Origin: Branchiostoma floridae
Taxonomy: Eukaryota; Chordata; Leptocardii; Amphioxiformes; Branchiostomatidae
Assembly: GCF_000003815.2 (NCBI RefSeq)
Contig: NC_049986.1
Coordinates: 13,944,465-14,008,464, forward strand
DNA: 64,000 bases
Direction of reading: 5' to 3'
Of the stretch, positions 12,094-23,824 are shown in pieces. The notes under the pieces were generated by a model, which did no database searches, was not told where the DNA came from, and worked only from the letters and a program-made list of their open reading frames with translations. How positions within the stretch are numbered: the first letter of the stretch is position 1; the number at the start of each line of letters is the position of its first letter. A program made the translations under genes and the position numbers.

Positions 12094-13490
12094 CTGTAAA
12101 CAAGCGTACAGCGCTGTAGATGGGCTTAACTTCGCCATTTGAATATTGGATTTATAGCCGCAGTAATGTGATGTAGTCGGAGTTTTATTCATGCCCAGCC
12201 AACCTTGGATTTGCGGTGTAAAAAGAGCCTTCTCTGATGGACAGGCTCCCATTACGTTTTTGTATTTCGTTCCCTTTCTGCGGGGCTGGCGCACAAAAGC
12301 GCGAGGCCACGGCGCGGGACCCCGATCCTTTTCTGCCGGCTCGGGTGGCGCCGGTCCCGCGAGCCTCTCGTAGAAATCATATTCCTAATCATACTTTTAT
12401 GATCGCATCTCGTCCATCTGGGTAATTTGCCCGTTTAGTGGCGGGCCCTGTGGAAGCGCCGCGATGGGAAAATGGTGATGTGGCCAATTTTTGGTGCGGC
12501 AGCGGCCGCCGTGATGATAGAGCGGCGGCCCGCTACTGTCTGCGTACTTGACTGTCAGAAAATAGCGCGCAATGACAGGGCACGGCGCACAGCACGCCGC
12601 ACCACTGTAGTTAGGGACTCGCCGTGATTACATACAATCTATTCTGCACAAGAAACCACTTACATCTTTTCAAGCTGGAATTTCACGTCCTTGGTGAAGG
12701 AAGGAATTTTATCCTCACAATTTCCTTATCAAGACAGCCTTGCTTATCTTCTTATCTACTGTATAGCTATTTCTAAATCACACAATGCACACAAATTTAG
12801 ATGGTTGATTTCGACTTAAACTTCCTTTTAAGCTGTACTCCATATATTAGTGTCAGAATTTCTGGTATATTCGGAAGCGATGGCGCACCACAGATGATAG
12901 CTATTTAACATTAATAATTGGCTTTAGATTGTGTACTGAATTATGTACAAACTGCGGTAGAAGGATTATTATAACGACCCTTAATTATCCTGGTTCTGAG
13001 GTAATTATTTCGGGAAATGAGTTTGGTAAAATTTCTAGAATGTATCGATTTGAAAAATATTCATGACGTTTTCATTGAATTTCTGGCCATAAATTCTGAC
13101 AAAGATGCTTTCCAAGATATATTTTATGACAACTTCATGTTACCCATTCATTATACAAAAACGTTGAGGCACGGGCGTATGGTAGTGAAGAATCAGAGTT
13201 GTTTTTTTTTAAATTATAGAACGATATGTTTTCCTTGTATATTTTCTATTGTGTTGTGAGCTTTATGTGGTTTTTGAACAAAGCATCCATAATTCATGGT
13301 ACAAGTAAATATATAACTCCCTGATTTTCCAACAAGTTTGTAATAAACTTGTACCTGTGAGCGTGGCTATTCTTTTAGGCTAAAGTGATTGAACAAGACA
13401 AACGGTTACTGTCAATGGCTTGAATGGTAATTAGTATAATGACCAGTTATATATTGCTCAAATGTTGATGTCATATGCAGATAAATTATC

Positions 13491-13590
13491 GACGTTTAAC
13501 TAAACACTGTGTTCTGTATATTCATGGTAGATTCAAGCGCGACATTTAACTAGACATTGTGCTCTGTATATTCATGGTAGATTCAGTCCC
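13491..13590. repeat. Tandem duplication, two 50-bp units
   Basis: GACGTTTAACTAAACACTGT...TTCATGGTAGATTCAAGCGC is followed immediately by a second copy starting GACATTTAACTAGACATTGT. The units match over nearly all positions, with a few transitions, so this is a recent local duplication. Confidence 0.85.
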
Positions 13591-14096
13591 AACCGTACGA
13601 CCCTTCCATCGATGTTGAATGTGCCATAATTGTGCTCCCGAACCCTTCCACACAAGAAGTCCTCTTCAAGTCCATCAAATCCCGCGCTCCGTCCCATCCC
13701 GGCGCACTTACCAGTCCTGATGCATATTACATGTCAGCTGGATTACGGGGTATCTCCTAACCCGTCCGCTCATGAAAATTCCCGTTCCGTGGAGGTGAAA
13801 AGAGGTATCCTACCCGCTCATTACCTTCTGTAGGATGTAGTAAAAGTGAGGGGGTAATTATGAGATAATGACTACCCGTGGAAGAAAACGTTCGTTGTTT
13901 GGATTCCCCTTTAATCAGGCGTTCAGGCGGGGAGAAAGCGGCCTGGTCGATACCCAGCGTCATTTGTGTCGGAATGGACCTTTTTGCGTGCGTTCGTACC
14001 ATATGGGGCCTGGCGATAAAAGTGGCTTATTAATGGGCAATTAATATAAATTTGCTTAAGCGACGCGACACTGAGCGCCGTAGGGGGTTCTCATAC

Positions 14097-16283
14097 CTAT
14101 GAAGGCGGTGGGAGCCACGGAGAGAACGATGCAGACCACCGCCAGCACCAAGAACGGCAATTTGTAGGAGCCCTTCTCGTCAAACATCCCTTCCTCTTCG
14201 TCTGCCGGCTTCCCTCTGCTGATGGGTGGGGGCTCAGGGGACGGGTCTGTAATAGATTTAAACGACCCCCTCTAGTGAGCAATGTCCCGAGGAGGGGTAC
14301 GGGGAAACGTGCGAAGGTGAGATAAGTTGTACCTCTCTCCTCAGGCAGGCTAAACGGGAGAAAAATTAATAACAGTTGACACACACTCACTACATGAGAT
14401 ACCGCAGGCGTCGCACCTTTCCCATTGTTAGCCTGTCAAAGTGTTCCTAGGAAAGAAATGCAGCAATTTACGTACAAGCCTATCGTGGAGAAACAGGCTT
14501 GTTCCCCATGCATAAATACACTTATCTGCCGCTCTAGTCTGTTATTACACCGACCAGAGATTTTCCGCAAAAATGCGCCGCGCATACAAAATCGGCGGGA
14601 GAATTTCTGCGGGAAAACTCGAGCTGAGCCAAAAAAAGGGCTCGACTCGAGTCATCCGTAAGATCTAAAAGGTCAAGACAACAAGCATGCAAATAAGGAT
14701 GACGTTTGTCAAAGGTTAGACTCGGACGTAATTTGTATTCATTCCTCGCCACACAAAAATGACTAAAGTAGCGGGTAGAAGGAGAAGAAGAACCCTACCC
14801 GACTGTCGGGAGCCGAACTGTTCAGAGAAATGACGGGGAACAACTCCGGCGGTTTTGGCTCCCCGAGCGCGGCGGGTCGCTCCCAGCCGCTATAATGATG
14901 AACTCGAACTGGGTTTGTTAATTTCATGCTCCATCGAAGTACATCTCTGCGAATGGGAGAAGGCGCATATGGCCCACCAAAGTGGCGTAATGGCACTTTT
15001 TTTCAATATCCCACCGCGCGCTTAACGAAAAAGAATTGAGCTTCTGCGTGCGATCGAACTAAATCGTAGGGTACCCACGAGTTTGTTGGGACGAGAGTTG
15101 TCCGGACTAAGTTCCGAAGAGGGCAGGCGAAAGGTCCGCCCGCCACGTTCCGGGCGCGCAGGGAATACATAATGGTATGTGTGAGCAAAATGCGGAATTA
15201 GACGAGCAATTTATCCCTGATCGTCCCGGGCCGCGTCGCGATTTACCGCAGTGCGGGGAAGCGCGCGAATTCGGGACAGGAGAAAAAGCAGCACAACAAA
15301 ACACAATTAACTACAGTTATCAATTAACCACAGTCAGGAAATTCAGCACCAAGGACAGATACGAGTCAGAACGCGACAGAGCAGAATACAAGTACATATG
15401 AATAACAAATTCAACAATACCTCACCGAATTCTCAGACAATCATTCGACTAAAGTAGCGACAAAGAAGGCTAGCCATTCGGTGCCGGGTAACATGACATT
15501 CAAGGCATGCAAATCGGGAGCAAGGTGGCTGAAAAGTGCTGGAAAAAGAGACCATGAGAATGAAAAAGGACACAGTCTCACCAGAACTCTCACTCTCTCG
15601 CTGAAGGTCCACACATTGCCGGGGCCTAATTGGCGAAATCCGGTGCCCGCGAGGGTACTCTCTGTTCAAGTTCATGAATTTACCGAGAGTTAGCTCGTTT
15701 CTCCGCTCCTCCTCGAAATATGACATGGTAATGACAATGTGGGGTGATATAAAGCGAGATAAGGTAGGGCAGGCGCGAGCGCGGTGGAGCCAGCCGCGCC
15801 CGTTTGGAAAATCCTTACCTTAGAAATGACGACCGCAAAGGACGACAGGCAAGCCAGGGTGGAGCTGACGCAAAATAATTCTAATTCAGCACAAACAAAC
15901 GAAAAGTGGCATGGCAGGAAACAGTGGCACGCTCTAAAGGGGCAAGTTAACAAGATAACCACTCCTCTCTTTACTAATCACAGTCGTCCAGGGTAGATAA
16001 CTTGTTTGTCTGTCGGTCAAAAATGATGAAGAATCATAGAACCACTGCCATTGGAGTGACACATGGAATTTTAATGAACCCCCTACATAGCTAGCCTTGA
16101 ACGGTTACCTCTGCGCCTGGGCTCGGGCCTTCGTCCCCGCGTGTCTCGGCTGGTAGGGCGTGGTGAGCCGATGTCCACAGTTTGGTAAGGGTCGCTGGTA
16201 CGTGCACGGGTGTCGCGGGAGCGGTGTCCGTTATGGCCTCTTCGGGGGCCCCGGTCCGAGTAGTCCATTCCGTCCATGGCCAT
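14097..16283 (-). CDS. N-terminal exons of an unrecognised single-pass membrane protein (partial)
   Basis: Exon 1 (16283-16109) starts at an ATG and encodes a polar, Arg-rich cytoplasmic-type tail (MAMDGMDYSDRGPRRG..., with DPYQTVDIGSP), ending AGAG|GTAACC in phase 1. Exon 2 (14246-14097) follows an acceptor, CTATTACAG, and enters with two bases, so G+AC gives Asp. It encodes PSPEPPPISRG, an acidic stretch (ADEEEGMFDEKG) and a hydrophobic helix (LPFLVLAVVCIVLSVAPTAFI), ending ATAG|GTATGA, again in phase 1. The two exons give about 108 codons. No signal peptide precedes the helix, so a type II anchor or a first helix of a multispan protein is likely. The rest must lie at lower coordinates: a possible third exon is at 12043-12093, and nothing beyond it is secure. 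The start lies in a CpG-rich stretch that probably holds its promoter. Frame continuity across the splice is seen; membrane topology is inferred; the family is not recognised. Confidence 0.55.
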
Positions 16284-17600
16284 CCGGGCTACGCACGGTC
16301 CAAAAGCTTCCGATTGTTCCGCGCGCTTCCTCTGGGCGGTCACGTGACACGTCCAACCGGGGGGTGCGACTTAGCCACGCAGGTGAAAAGATTAAGGGCA
16401 GGCGCGCACTTCCCGGGAGTCCTCGGGACAGGGCCGACTCTCTCCCGGCAGCAGAACCCTCAGCCGTGCGTTGTCTCCAGGTTCTGCGCCCTCCTCAGCC
16501 TGCTCGCCTGTATTAGTACTCGGACAAAACCATCGTGCGCGGAGGACGACTCAAGCTCAAATCCGCGCAGCTCTTTTAGATTCACCAGCACAGGAGAAAA
16601 TGCGCTGCAACTCTGCCTAATTTCGGGATGAATCGCTGCCCAACTCCAAAGCCTCTCCACAAAGCCTGCCTGTGTAGAAGTCAGTACGAACTATCAAAGT
16701 CACGCGTTTCGCACACGAACAGCCCTTCCCCACACCAGCCTCCCGGGATGATAGATTCCCCCCAGCGCCAGCCGCATTTGCATGCCGTCGGAATCTTTCC
16801 GCCTTCAGCGACAATAATTAGTTTTTCATGCTTTCGTTGACATTCCCACTTTATTATCATTAGAGGTGTTAACAGGCAGAGACACGCTGACAAAAAGGCG
16901 GGCTTTCCTGGGGAAAACGGTACTTCTGTAATTATGCTAATGAGCCAGACGCGGGTGGAGGGGGGTCTCAGAGCAACCAGCTTGCCACAGTCGGGGCGGT
17001 TCAGCGTGGGCCAATAAGAAGGAAGGATTTAGGAATTTTCCTTTGGGTCGTTTCGTCTCAAGCCTCGCTCCAGTAACGTCCGGGTCGTTGACTTTACACC
17101 GTGGGAAGACTGAGAGACAAACCAACCGACCCACTCTGCCATGAAATAGTTTTTCTTCCAACCCACAACCCCTCACCCCCACCAACACCTCGCGCATGCG
17201 CTCCCAACTCAACAACAAATAGTAAAAAAAAAGCCTCAGCCAACGACCTGCGCACAGGACCGCCGCGCATAAAATATACAGTCCCATCTGGTGATCACAA
17301 AGCATTCAGCACATAATTAAAAGCGGTCAGGAGAACGGCGGGAATCAATATGATCCCCCCGATGGCTCTCCAATATCTATTAAACGTTGATAGCTCACAG
17401 CACTCCCAACAAATCACAGCAGCGCACTGACTGCGCGGATTTCGCGCGCGCCGGGCCAAAGCTCGCGGGAAAATTGACGACGTTATCGGGCTAATCCAGC
17501 CGCCGCCCATTCCCCGCACAATGGAGAGAAAATAGCGGTGCGTTACTTTAGTCCTTTTTTCCCGTTATACAGCCGCCGCGCGGCAGGATGGAATCATGGG
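14800..17600. promoter_or_regulatory. CpG-rich stretch, probable promoter region
   Basis: This interval is visibly richer in G, C and CpG than its flanks, for example the runs around 15.1-15.3, 16.1-16.5 and 17.45-17.6 kb. It surrounds the putative first exon ending at 16283 on the minus strand, so part of it is probably the promoter and 5' UTR of that gene. No TATA box or initiator can be singled out. The open frames on both strands here reflect low stop-codon frequency in GC-rich DNA. Confidence 0.4.
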
Positions 17601-18157
17601 CGGGAATTTTGAGAGTAGAAGTGGCTGGAATTTTGAGGACAGAAGTGGCTGGAATTTGGGAATAAAAGTTGCCGGTGGAATTTGGAAACTCCGTCGCATT
17701 CGTCGTGGCACCAAGACTAACTGTTTTGCGTCCACCAAGACTAACTATTTTGCGTCCATCTTTTTCTAAAACTCACTGAACTATACTTCCATAGATAGAA
17801 AATATATGTTCTATAATTATAAAGTGCTATACATATAGAGAATTTTGAAAACAGAAGTTGCCGGGGAATTTGTAGCCACGTCGTATTGTGCGGCATCAAT
17901 TTTAACAGGATGGCGTCCAACTTTTACTAAAACTATAACATTACTTCCAGATTAAAAAAAACGTATGATTACAATGTGTCATACATATAGAGTACATCCG
18001 TGATTTGTGGTAAGACTCATGTAATTAAAGACGTACTATTGCCTCGACAAAAGGTATCTTTGATAGCCATATGTATATTCAAACGTAAAGACAAATACGA
18101 GTAACTGTTTCAGTCTTCAATCTTTTTTCTCAGGAACGCCTTTATCCAGTGACACCA
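17601..18157. other. Intergenic stretch with a short duplicated motif
   Basis: Downstream flank of the first sulfotransferase gene. Variants of GTGGCTGGAATTTTGAG, GAATTTGGGAA and GTTGCCGG recur at 17610-17700 and about 17840-17880, and the accompanying CGTCCACCAAGACTAACTNTTTTGCG segment is repeated at about 17705-17760. These look like small decayed local duplications. No gene is seen. Confidence 0.45.
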
Positions 18158-19993
18158 TTATCTGCCGAATCTATTGAATATAGAACGTGTGTAGTCTCTT
18201 CGTAATACTGGGTCCCAGCGTTGTCGTTCCGTCTTCATTTGGTCACAGAGTCGTTTATCAACACGGAAAAGTGGACCTTTGCTTGACCTCACTGTATAAT
18301 TTGGATTCCTTACCCTAGAATGGCAAATTCTACTCACAACAGTATTCGTCTTTTTGTAGTTTTGCAACTCCTTCTGAAATCCACTCCCCTCTTTTGTTAT
18401 TTGTCTTATTATTACTTCATTGAAGTGATTGTATAACAAATAATCAGCATAATTATTTTCTATGAAATTTTGTCGCATCTTGTCAGTGATGTTGTATTGG
18501 GTCTTGCCGTAATTCGACTTCTTGGACGGTTTGATGTTGTCGTAAATAATGTCCTCCACCGACCAGCACATGCGCCGTCGAAGAAGGACCATTGATTGGT
18601 CAAAGTGTTCCAGGATCATGACCAATGAGAAGTCTTTCTCGATGTCCCGGATGAAATTTTCAACGGCGGTCTTGTTTTCGTAATCCTTTTTCTGTAGACC
18701 AAGGTCCCTTGACATACAGTTCCGGTTACAAATGTGATCAACAAAATCCTGTCGTGTAGAAGGGCGATAGAGCTTGTCCCATTTCTTTGGATCTTCCAGG
18801 TATGTCAGCACCGGTGGTTTTGAGCGAGTCGCTTCCCTCAAGCCTAGGAAATACCTCTCCATCCTGAAGTATTTGAATGAAGAGCGAAGTCTTGCCAATG
18901 GTTCTCTTAAAATGGCCACATACTTGGTGTTCTTGGGCATCAGATTGTGAAAGCCCGTCCTATTGTAGATGGCGTGGTGAGCGAAGATGTTGGGGTACCC
19001 TCTCGGTAGGAACAGGTAGTCGCGCTCAGTGATGACACCAGCAGTCCCGATGGAAGGGCGGTCCCGTTCCCGGGGCAGCGCGACCGTCAGGAGATGTTTG
19101 TGTCCGTACCTGAGGAAGACTTTCTGCACAGTGGTGGACCCGCACTTGTGCACTTTCATAAATGCCACGTTGGTTTGGGGTTGGCAGGGCGTCGGCGTCC
19201 GCTCTTCTACATGTTTGGAGCTAGAAAACAACAAAATAAGTAACTTTATTGCGCAACAGTTTTACAAGGTACAAAGCATGGCATCTACTGATACATAACT
19301 ACAGTTCTATAAGGCTAATCTATTTAATACAAGGGTGTATAGCATACTGCATGGGGTGAAAATGGTCTTTTATATTTCCTATTTTCCTATGTACATGTAT
19401 ACCAAAATAAAGGACAGCGGTCAGTTTAGTAGGCTCATACGACAGCAAAACGAACGTTATCTAGATGTTTTGTGAGTTATTGTATTGAACTGGAGGCGGA
19501 TGTGTGGGGCACCTTTGTGATATTCCGATAAGGACAGAACGTTTTTGACCTCGTCGTCTTCAAATGCAAAGTTATGGAAGCTTTTAGACAGTGTTCTGAA
19601 CATTTGAATATTTGACGTTTGCAATTCTGTGGTATTACCGATGTTGTATATCACCTAAATACGTTGTACCTTGTTTCAAATGAATAAATATAGGTACACG
19701 AACGAATAAAGGTGTAGGTGTAGGGCTATCGACCAATTGAATACGTGTTACAAAGTCGATCAATGTCTAATTAAAATGATGATACAACATGTAGCTTCAC
19801 TAAAAAATGTAGAATTATTGCATTACCTGTTGGTTGCTTGTGGCGGTAGCCACCCTTTTAGCCTTGGACGAGTTTCACGGGAAGTTGACAGTTTCTCCTG
19901 CTGGCATAATAACACCAGCAAACCGACGACAAGCAGAGAGGTCATGAACAGGTAAAATCTCAAAAGGCTCTGTCGTGTCCACAGACATGTCAT
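18158..19993 (-). CDS. GAL3ST: Galactose-3-O-sulfotransferase-like Golgi enzyme, paralog A
   Basis: Two coding exons on the minus strand. Exon 1 (19993-19827) begins at an ATG and encodes a short basic tail and a signal-anchor helix (FYLFMTSLLVVGLLVLLC, about residues 13-30), ending AACAG|GTAATG in phase 2. Exon 2 (19220-18158) follows TTTTCTAG and supplies the lumenal catalytic domain to the stop. The total is 409 residues, close to the roughly 420-490 usual for the family. It carries the 5'-phosphosulfate-binding loop KVHKCGSTT (residues 78-86) and the 3'-phosphate-binding segment around ILREPLARLRSSFKYF. The family transfers sulfate from PAPS to the 3-OH of galactose on glycolipids or glycoproteins in the Golgi. 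Which acceptor this paralog uses cannot be told. It is a tandem neighbour of a second copy at 22.2-23.8 kb with the same intron phase. An upstream in-frame ATG at about 20077 is not in the track's favour because the helix sits better after the later Met. Confidence 0.88.
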
Positions 19994-21533
19994 AATGGAT
20001 GGTTGTTCCTTGATATTTTTCCCCTGATGCTGTTGCCTACACGTAGATTCAAAAGAAAGATCTGTGACGAAGTGCACATTGAGGATCGCTGTACAGTACT
20101 TTGCATGTCAATATCTGCTGTTTACACACACAGACACACAGACACCCGGATACGATCTCGCTAAGACCCCGGAGCTACCAATAGTAACAGATCGCTTAAC
20201 GTTGATAAATACAGAACAATCGTTTTGCGGTTTGTGCTTTTTGTCTTCTAAATGATATTTTTATATCGTAAACTATGAAATCAATGATTACACAGATCTC
20301 CTTGCACAGATATGATTTCGGTCTTCACGCGATCACTGAAGAGCGGAAGAGCCCTTAACTGTTAGATTGGTAGTTGCTGTGTACTTTCTGTACTAGTCAT
20401 GAAGCACCCTCTAGCGGAAAGGCAGGCGATTTCAAATTGCATGTATCATGAAAAAAGATTCAAACGCGGTCTATATGCATGCGGTTTTTCTGAGTGATGC
20501 AAACAGCTGCTTTTGCTTTTTGTTCTTTTTTTGAAATTGTACCGTCAGGACAACAGAGGCTGTCTCCCAGTGTGCGTTTCACTTGGCATCGATTTTTGGC
20601 AAACTTGATCATCATTTTTCTGAGAAAACCACGAAAAGCCACGTTATCACATAAAACTGTGCGACTCCACGTATTGCTGTTGCTGGGTAACAGTCAACAG
20701 CATGTGTTGCTATTGAGGAGATGGGGGGGGGGGGGGGGTATCGACTGATGACATTGCTAGACCAAAACCACACCAGCCTGATAGGCAAAGGACTTACGAA
20801 CATAACCACTGATGTTAGCTAAACGTAAGACACAACATGTCTACTAGGCATGACATGTCACATGGCATGTGGAACGAAATCAAGACGTTTTACTCGTACC
20901 TTTCTCCACTGGTTGCGGGCCGCGCCATGCCGGCATGTGATGTGTGGAGGAGACATATATAGCTGCAGAGGTCGCGCTCTACTGACCGAACTCTCTTTCA
21001 TTTTGACTTGTCATATCGAAAGACCTGATGCGAACGAATTGCTTACATAATACAGAATATAAATCTCAAGATTCAATGCAAAAAAATGCTATTCAGTACC
21101 CCTGTGCTTTTGTACTAGCACATGCATTGTACGAGTCAAAATTGGCCGAAATATGGAAAAGACGTCAGTACACATGTGAAACACAAATGGCCTGAGTGAT
21201 ACTGATAGGGGTTGGTGCTGTGACCGTTTCAGACCAGCGAAACACGATGCGGTAAGAATGTGAGATGTTCATGTCATACGCATCTGTCATAACGGCATTT
21301 AGTACCATATACAAACATGGGGAGGGGGCGCTTCCTAAAATGTGACGAGTTTGATATGAGAGAGTAAAGGGCAGTTTTGTCGGTTTTTAAGAATCACTTC
21401 TGTAAGACAGTTTGGGCCCGTCCTTCCGGTTACTCTCTTATTTTACGACACCCCCTAATTCAAACGCTAACCCTCATCCTAGCATAGGACAGTCGGAACA
21501 TAGAACTGTCCCCTTTGACCCCTACTAATGCTA
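19994..21533. other. Intergenic stretch between the two sulfotransferase genes
   Basis: No gene is seen. It should contain the promoter of the downstream paralog, but no core element is clear. It holds a short AC/AG-rich tract (about 20.12 kb) and a G-run (20723-20738). Confidence 0.45.
20723..20738. repeat. Poly-G run (16 G)
   Basis: Sixteen consecutive G residues follow GAGGAGAT. Such a run could form a G-quadruplex and is a frequent site of length error in assemblies. Confidence 0.9.
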
Positions 21534-21700
21534 CGATCATATATTGAAACCGGGGCCCGGCCGGACAGCTTCCGGGAACGATGATATAAAGGGCAACAAA
21601 ATACACAAAACGTGAAAAAATGTTCATGTGCATACTTTGTGTACATCAATTGATAAGCTCTTTTATTCTTCGTTTCCGCAAACGGTTTCGAAATGTGACT
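21534..21700. mobile_element. MITE-like element, family A copy 3 (degraded ends)
   Basis: It begins with a degraded left end (GAAACCGGGGCCCGGCCGGACAG) and ends CGGTTTCGAAATGTGACT. The GC block of the right end has been lost. Interior words (ATATAAAGGGCAACAAAATACACAAA, cut here to its sense) are shared with copies 2 and 4. It lies 23 bp from copy 4 in the same orientation. Confidence 0.55.
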
Positions 21701-21723
21701 GTAGGATAAAGTTGGTTATGCTT

Positions 21724-21907
21724 AGGTCACATTTCCACATCGGGGCCCGGCCGGGCCGGGAGGAAAAAGAATTATATAAAACACATCAATATACACAAAG
21801 TGCCCAAATAAGATTCATTGGCATGATTTGTGTATATTTCCAGGTATACATTTTAATTTTCCGTTTCTTAAAACATCCCGGCCGGGCCCCGGTTTGGAAA
21901 TGTGACT
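21724..21907. mobile_element. MITE-like element, family A copy 4 (best preserved)
   Basis: The left end AGGTCACATTTCCACATCGG with the block GGCCCGGCCGGGCC pairs with the right end, whose block is CGGCCGGGCCCCGGTTTGGA followed by AATGTGACT. The terminal inverted repeats are nearly perfect for about 35 bp. The immediate flanks are CTT on the left and TAAG on the right, extending the symmetry. The interior is AT-rich and non-coding. Confidence 0.75.
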
Positions 21908-22192
21908 TAAGCCTTATCAAAATTCATGCCACGGTAACCTTTCCTCATGCTTGCTTGTATATTACTTATGATTGGGATAATCTGTGTGTGTGAATAAAGG
22001 TAGAAATGTAAAGGCAATGGTTATAGGTAAATAGATGTGTTAAATGAAGTCATCAAGACTAATGACATGATAAAAACATGTATTTACACAAACAAATTAG
22101 CCATAATCGTTAAACGTCTACCGTATCATGTACAACATCTGGTATATTACATAGCATTTACATCAAAGTTACATGTAATTAAAAACCTTCCG

Positions 22193-23824
22193 TTAATGTA
22201 TGGTTTTCTTCATAGCTTTGTATCTTTTGCGAAACATCTTATCCCAAAATTCCCGTTCTTGACGTATCAAGGTGCAGAAATGGTTGTAGATGCGGATTCG
22301 TTGGTTCCACTGACTCGGTCCCAATATAAAACTCTTCGGTCTTGTTACTGTGTGACAGTTTCTACCAATGACGGCGTTTATTCTCTTGAAATGTTGCAGT
22401 TCCGGATCAAAATCTTTTCCTTCTTTCTTAATTATGTCCAAAAGAACCGTTTTGAAATGCTTGTACAGTAAATAATCCGCATAATTTTCCTCAATGAAAT
22501 TTTGTCGTCTGTCTTCTGTGATGACGTCACGTTTTCGGTACCGCGCCTTTCTTGACCAATACAAATTGTCGTAAATGATATCCTCGAAAAGCCAGCACAT
22601 CCGACGCCGTAACAGGATCAATGATTGGTCTAAATGCTCCAGGATCATGACCAATGAGAAGTCTCGTTCAATACCACGGATGAATTTGTCTATGGCGGTT
22701 CTGTTATCAAAATCTTCCTCGGGAAGGCCAAGATCTCTTGACATACAATTCCTAATGCAAATGTGATCTGCAAAATCTCTATCCTTGGGTGGGACATAGA
22801 CACTGTTCCACTTTTTCACATCATCCAGATAAGTGACAACTGGAGAACCTTGTCCTGTTTCATTCATAAGTCCCGGAAAGTATCTTTCCATCCGAAAGTA
22901 GTGGAATGCTGACAACAACCTACTGACAGGCTCTCTGAGCACTGTTATAAACTTAGTGTCTTTCTTCATCAGTTGCAGTAGCTGAGTTCGGTTGTAGGTG
23001 CCGTGGTGGGCGAACAGGTCCCACCGAGCTCCCCCTGGGGACGGTTCGTAGTCGTCACGGGTGATGAGTCCGTCGTGCCCGATGGTGGGGCTGTCACGTC
23101 CCCGGGGGAGCGCGACGTTCAGACGATGGGTGAACCCAAAACGGAGGAAGCTCCTCTGCAGGGTGGTGGAGCCACACTTGTGTACCTTGATGAACGCAAT
23201 GCTTGTGTGGGTGACGCAGTTCGAAGCGCCCGTGGGCCGGACGGTCTGTACAATAGTTCTGTGGGAATGAGTGGTGCTGCCAGATTCTACAGTCGTCCAC
23301 GATCGCGATGTGTTGTCGATGGCGTCATATTTCCCTCTTTGGGTGGTCTGAAGAACTCTGATGAGGGGATCAACAAAAGCAATCTAATTACAGAAATCCC
23401 TGGTACATAATTTTCACAGAAGGAATTTCAATTAGCTAAATGTCTCTCAAAATATCATCATTGATGCATGTTAAGAAATCTAACTTAAAGCGGTACTTTT
23501 CGTCTACGATATGCGAGTGATGGCATCTTCGTGGACTTTATATCTGCATGCAAGGGCAAATACAATACCTGTTTTCTTGCAACCATCGTGTTACCGTCTG
23601 TCTAAATGTGCAAAAACATTGCCATCTTTTATCTATGTAGAACTTCCTTGTGCAAAAACATTGCCATCTTTTATCTATGTAGAGCTTTCTTACTTGCTCG
23701 TGGAAGTTTCCTTGCCGGCCCGCCTTGGTTGGCGCCATGTCACGGACCTCCACTGCAGCTGTACGGAGAAGACGGTGTACGCCAGCAGCAGCACTAGCAC
23801 CACGGGCAGGGAATACTTCCACAT
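22193..23824 (-). CDS. GAL3ST: Galactose-3-O-sulfotransferase-like Golgi enzyme, paralog B
   Basis: Two coding exons on the minus strand. Exon 1 (23824-23694) encodes MWKY and a signal-anchor helix (SLPVVLVLLLAYTVFSV), ending AGCAA|GTAAGA in phase 2. Exon 2 (23357-22193) follows CCCCTCATCAG and restores the frame (AA+A gives Lys44). The total is 431 residues, and the coding length is an exact multiple of three. The PAPS 5'-phosphosulfate loop is KVHKCGSTTLQRSFLRFG (from residue 101), followed by the P-R-G-R-D block, the FAHHGTYNRT segment and the 3'-phosphate site VLREPVSRLLSAFHYF. Much of the catalytic domain matches paralog A almost residue for residue (for example the 18-residue run DFSLVMILEHLDQSLILL against DFSLVMILEHFDQSMVLL). 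This copy has a longer Ser/Thr-rich stem between helix and catalytic domain. It should act in the Golgi lumen on galactose-terminated glycans; the acceptor is unknown. A longer start at 23947 is possible, but it would place 41 residues ahead of the helix. Confidence 0.88.
23607..23690. repeat. Tandem duplication, two 42-bp units
   Basis: TGTGCAAAAACATTGCCATC...CTATGTAGAACTTCCT is followed at 23649 by a near-identical second copy. The pair lies in the intron of sulfotransferase paralog B, starting only a few bases after the exon 1 donor. Confidence 0.9.

Noticed and set aside
16160-16631. Plus-strand open frames of 118 and 149 codons
   Set aside because: They lie in CpG-rich DNA antisense to the first exon of the membrane-protein gene; stop codons are simply rare there.
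23003-23410. 135-codon plus-strand open frame
   Set aside because: It is antisense to the catalytic exon of sulfotransferase paralog B, whose frame is clearly the real one.
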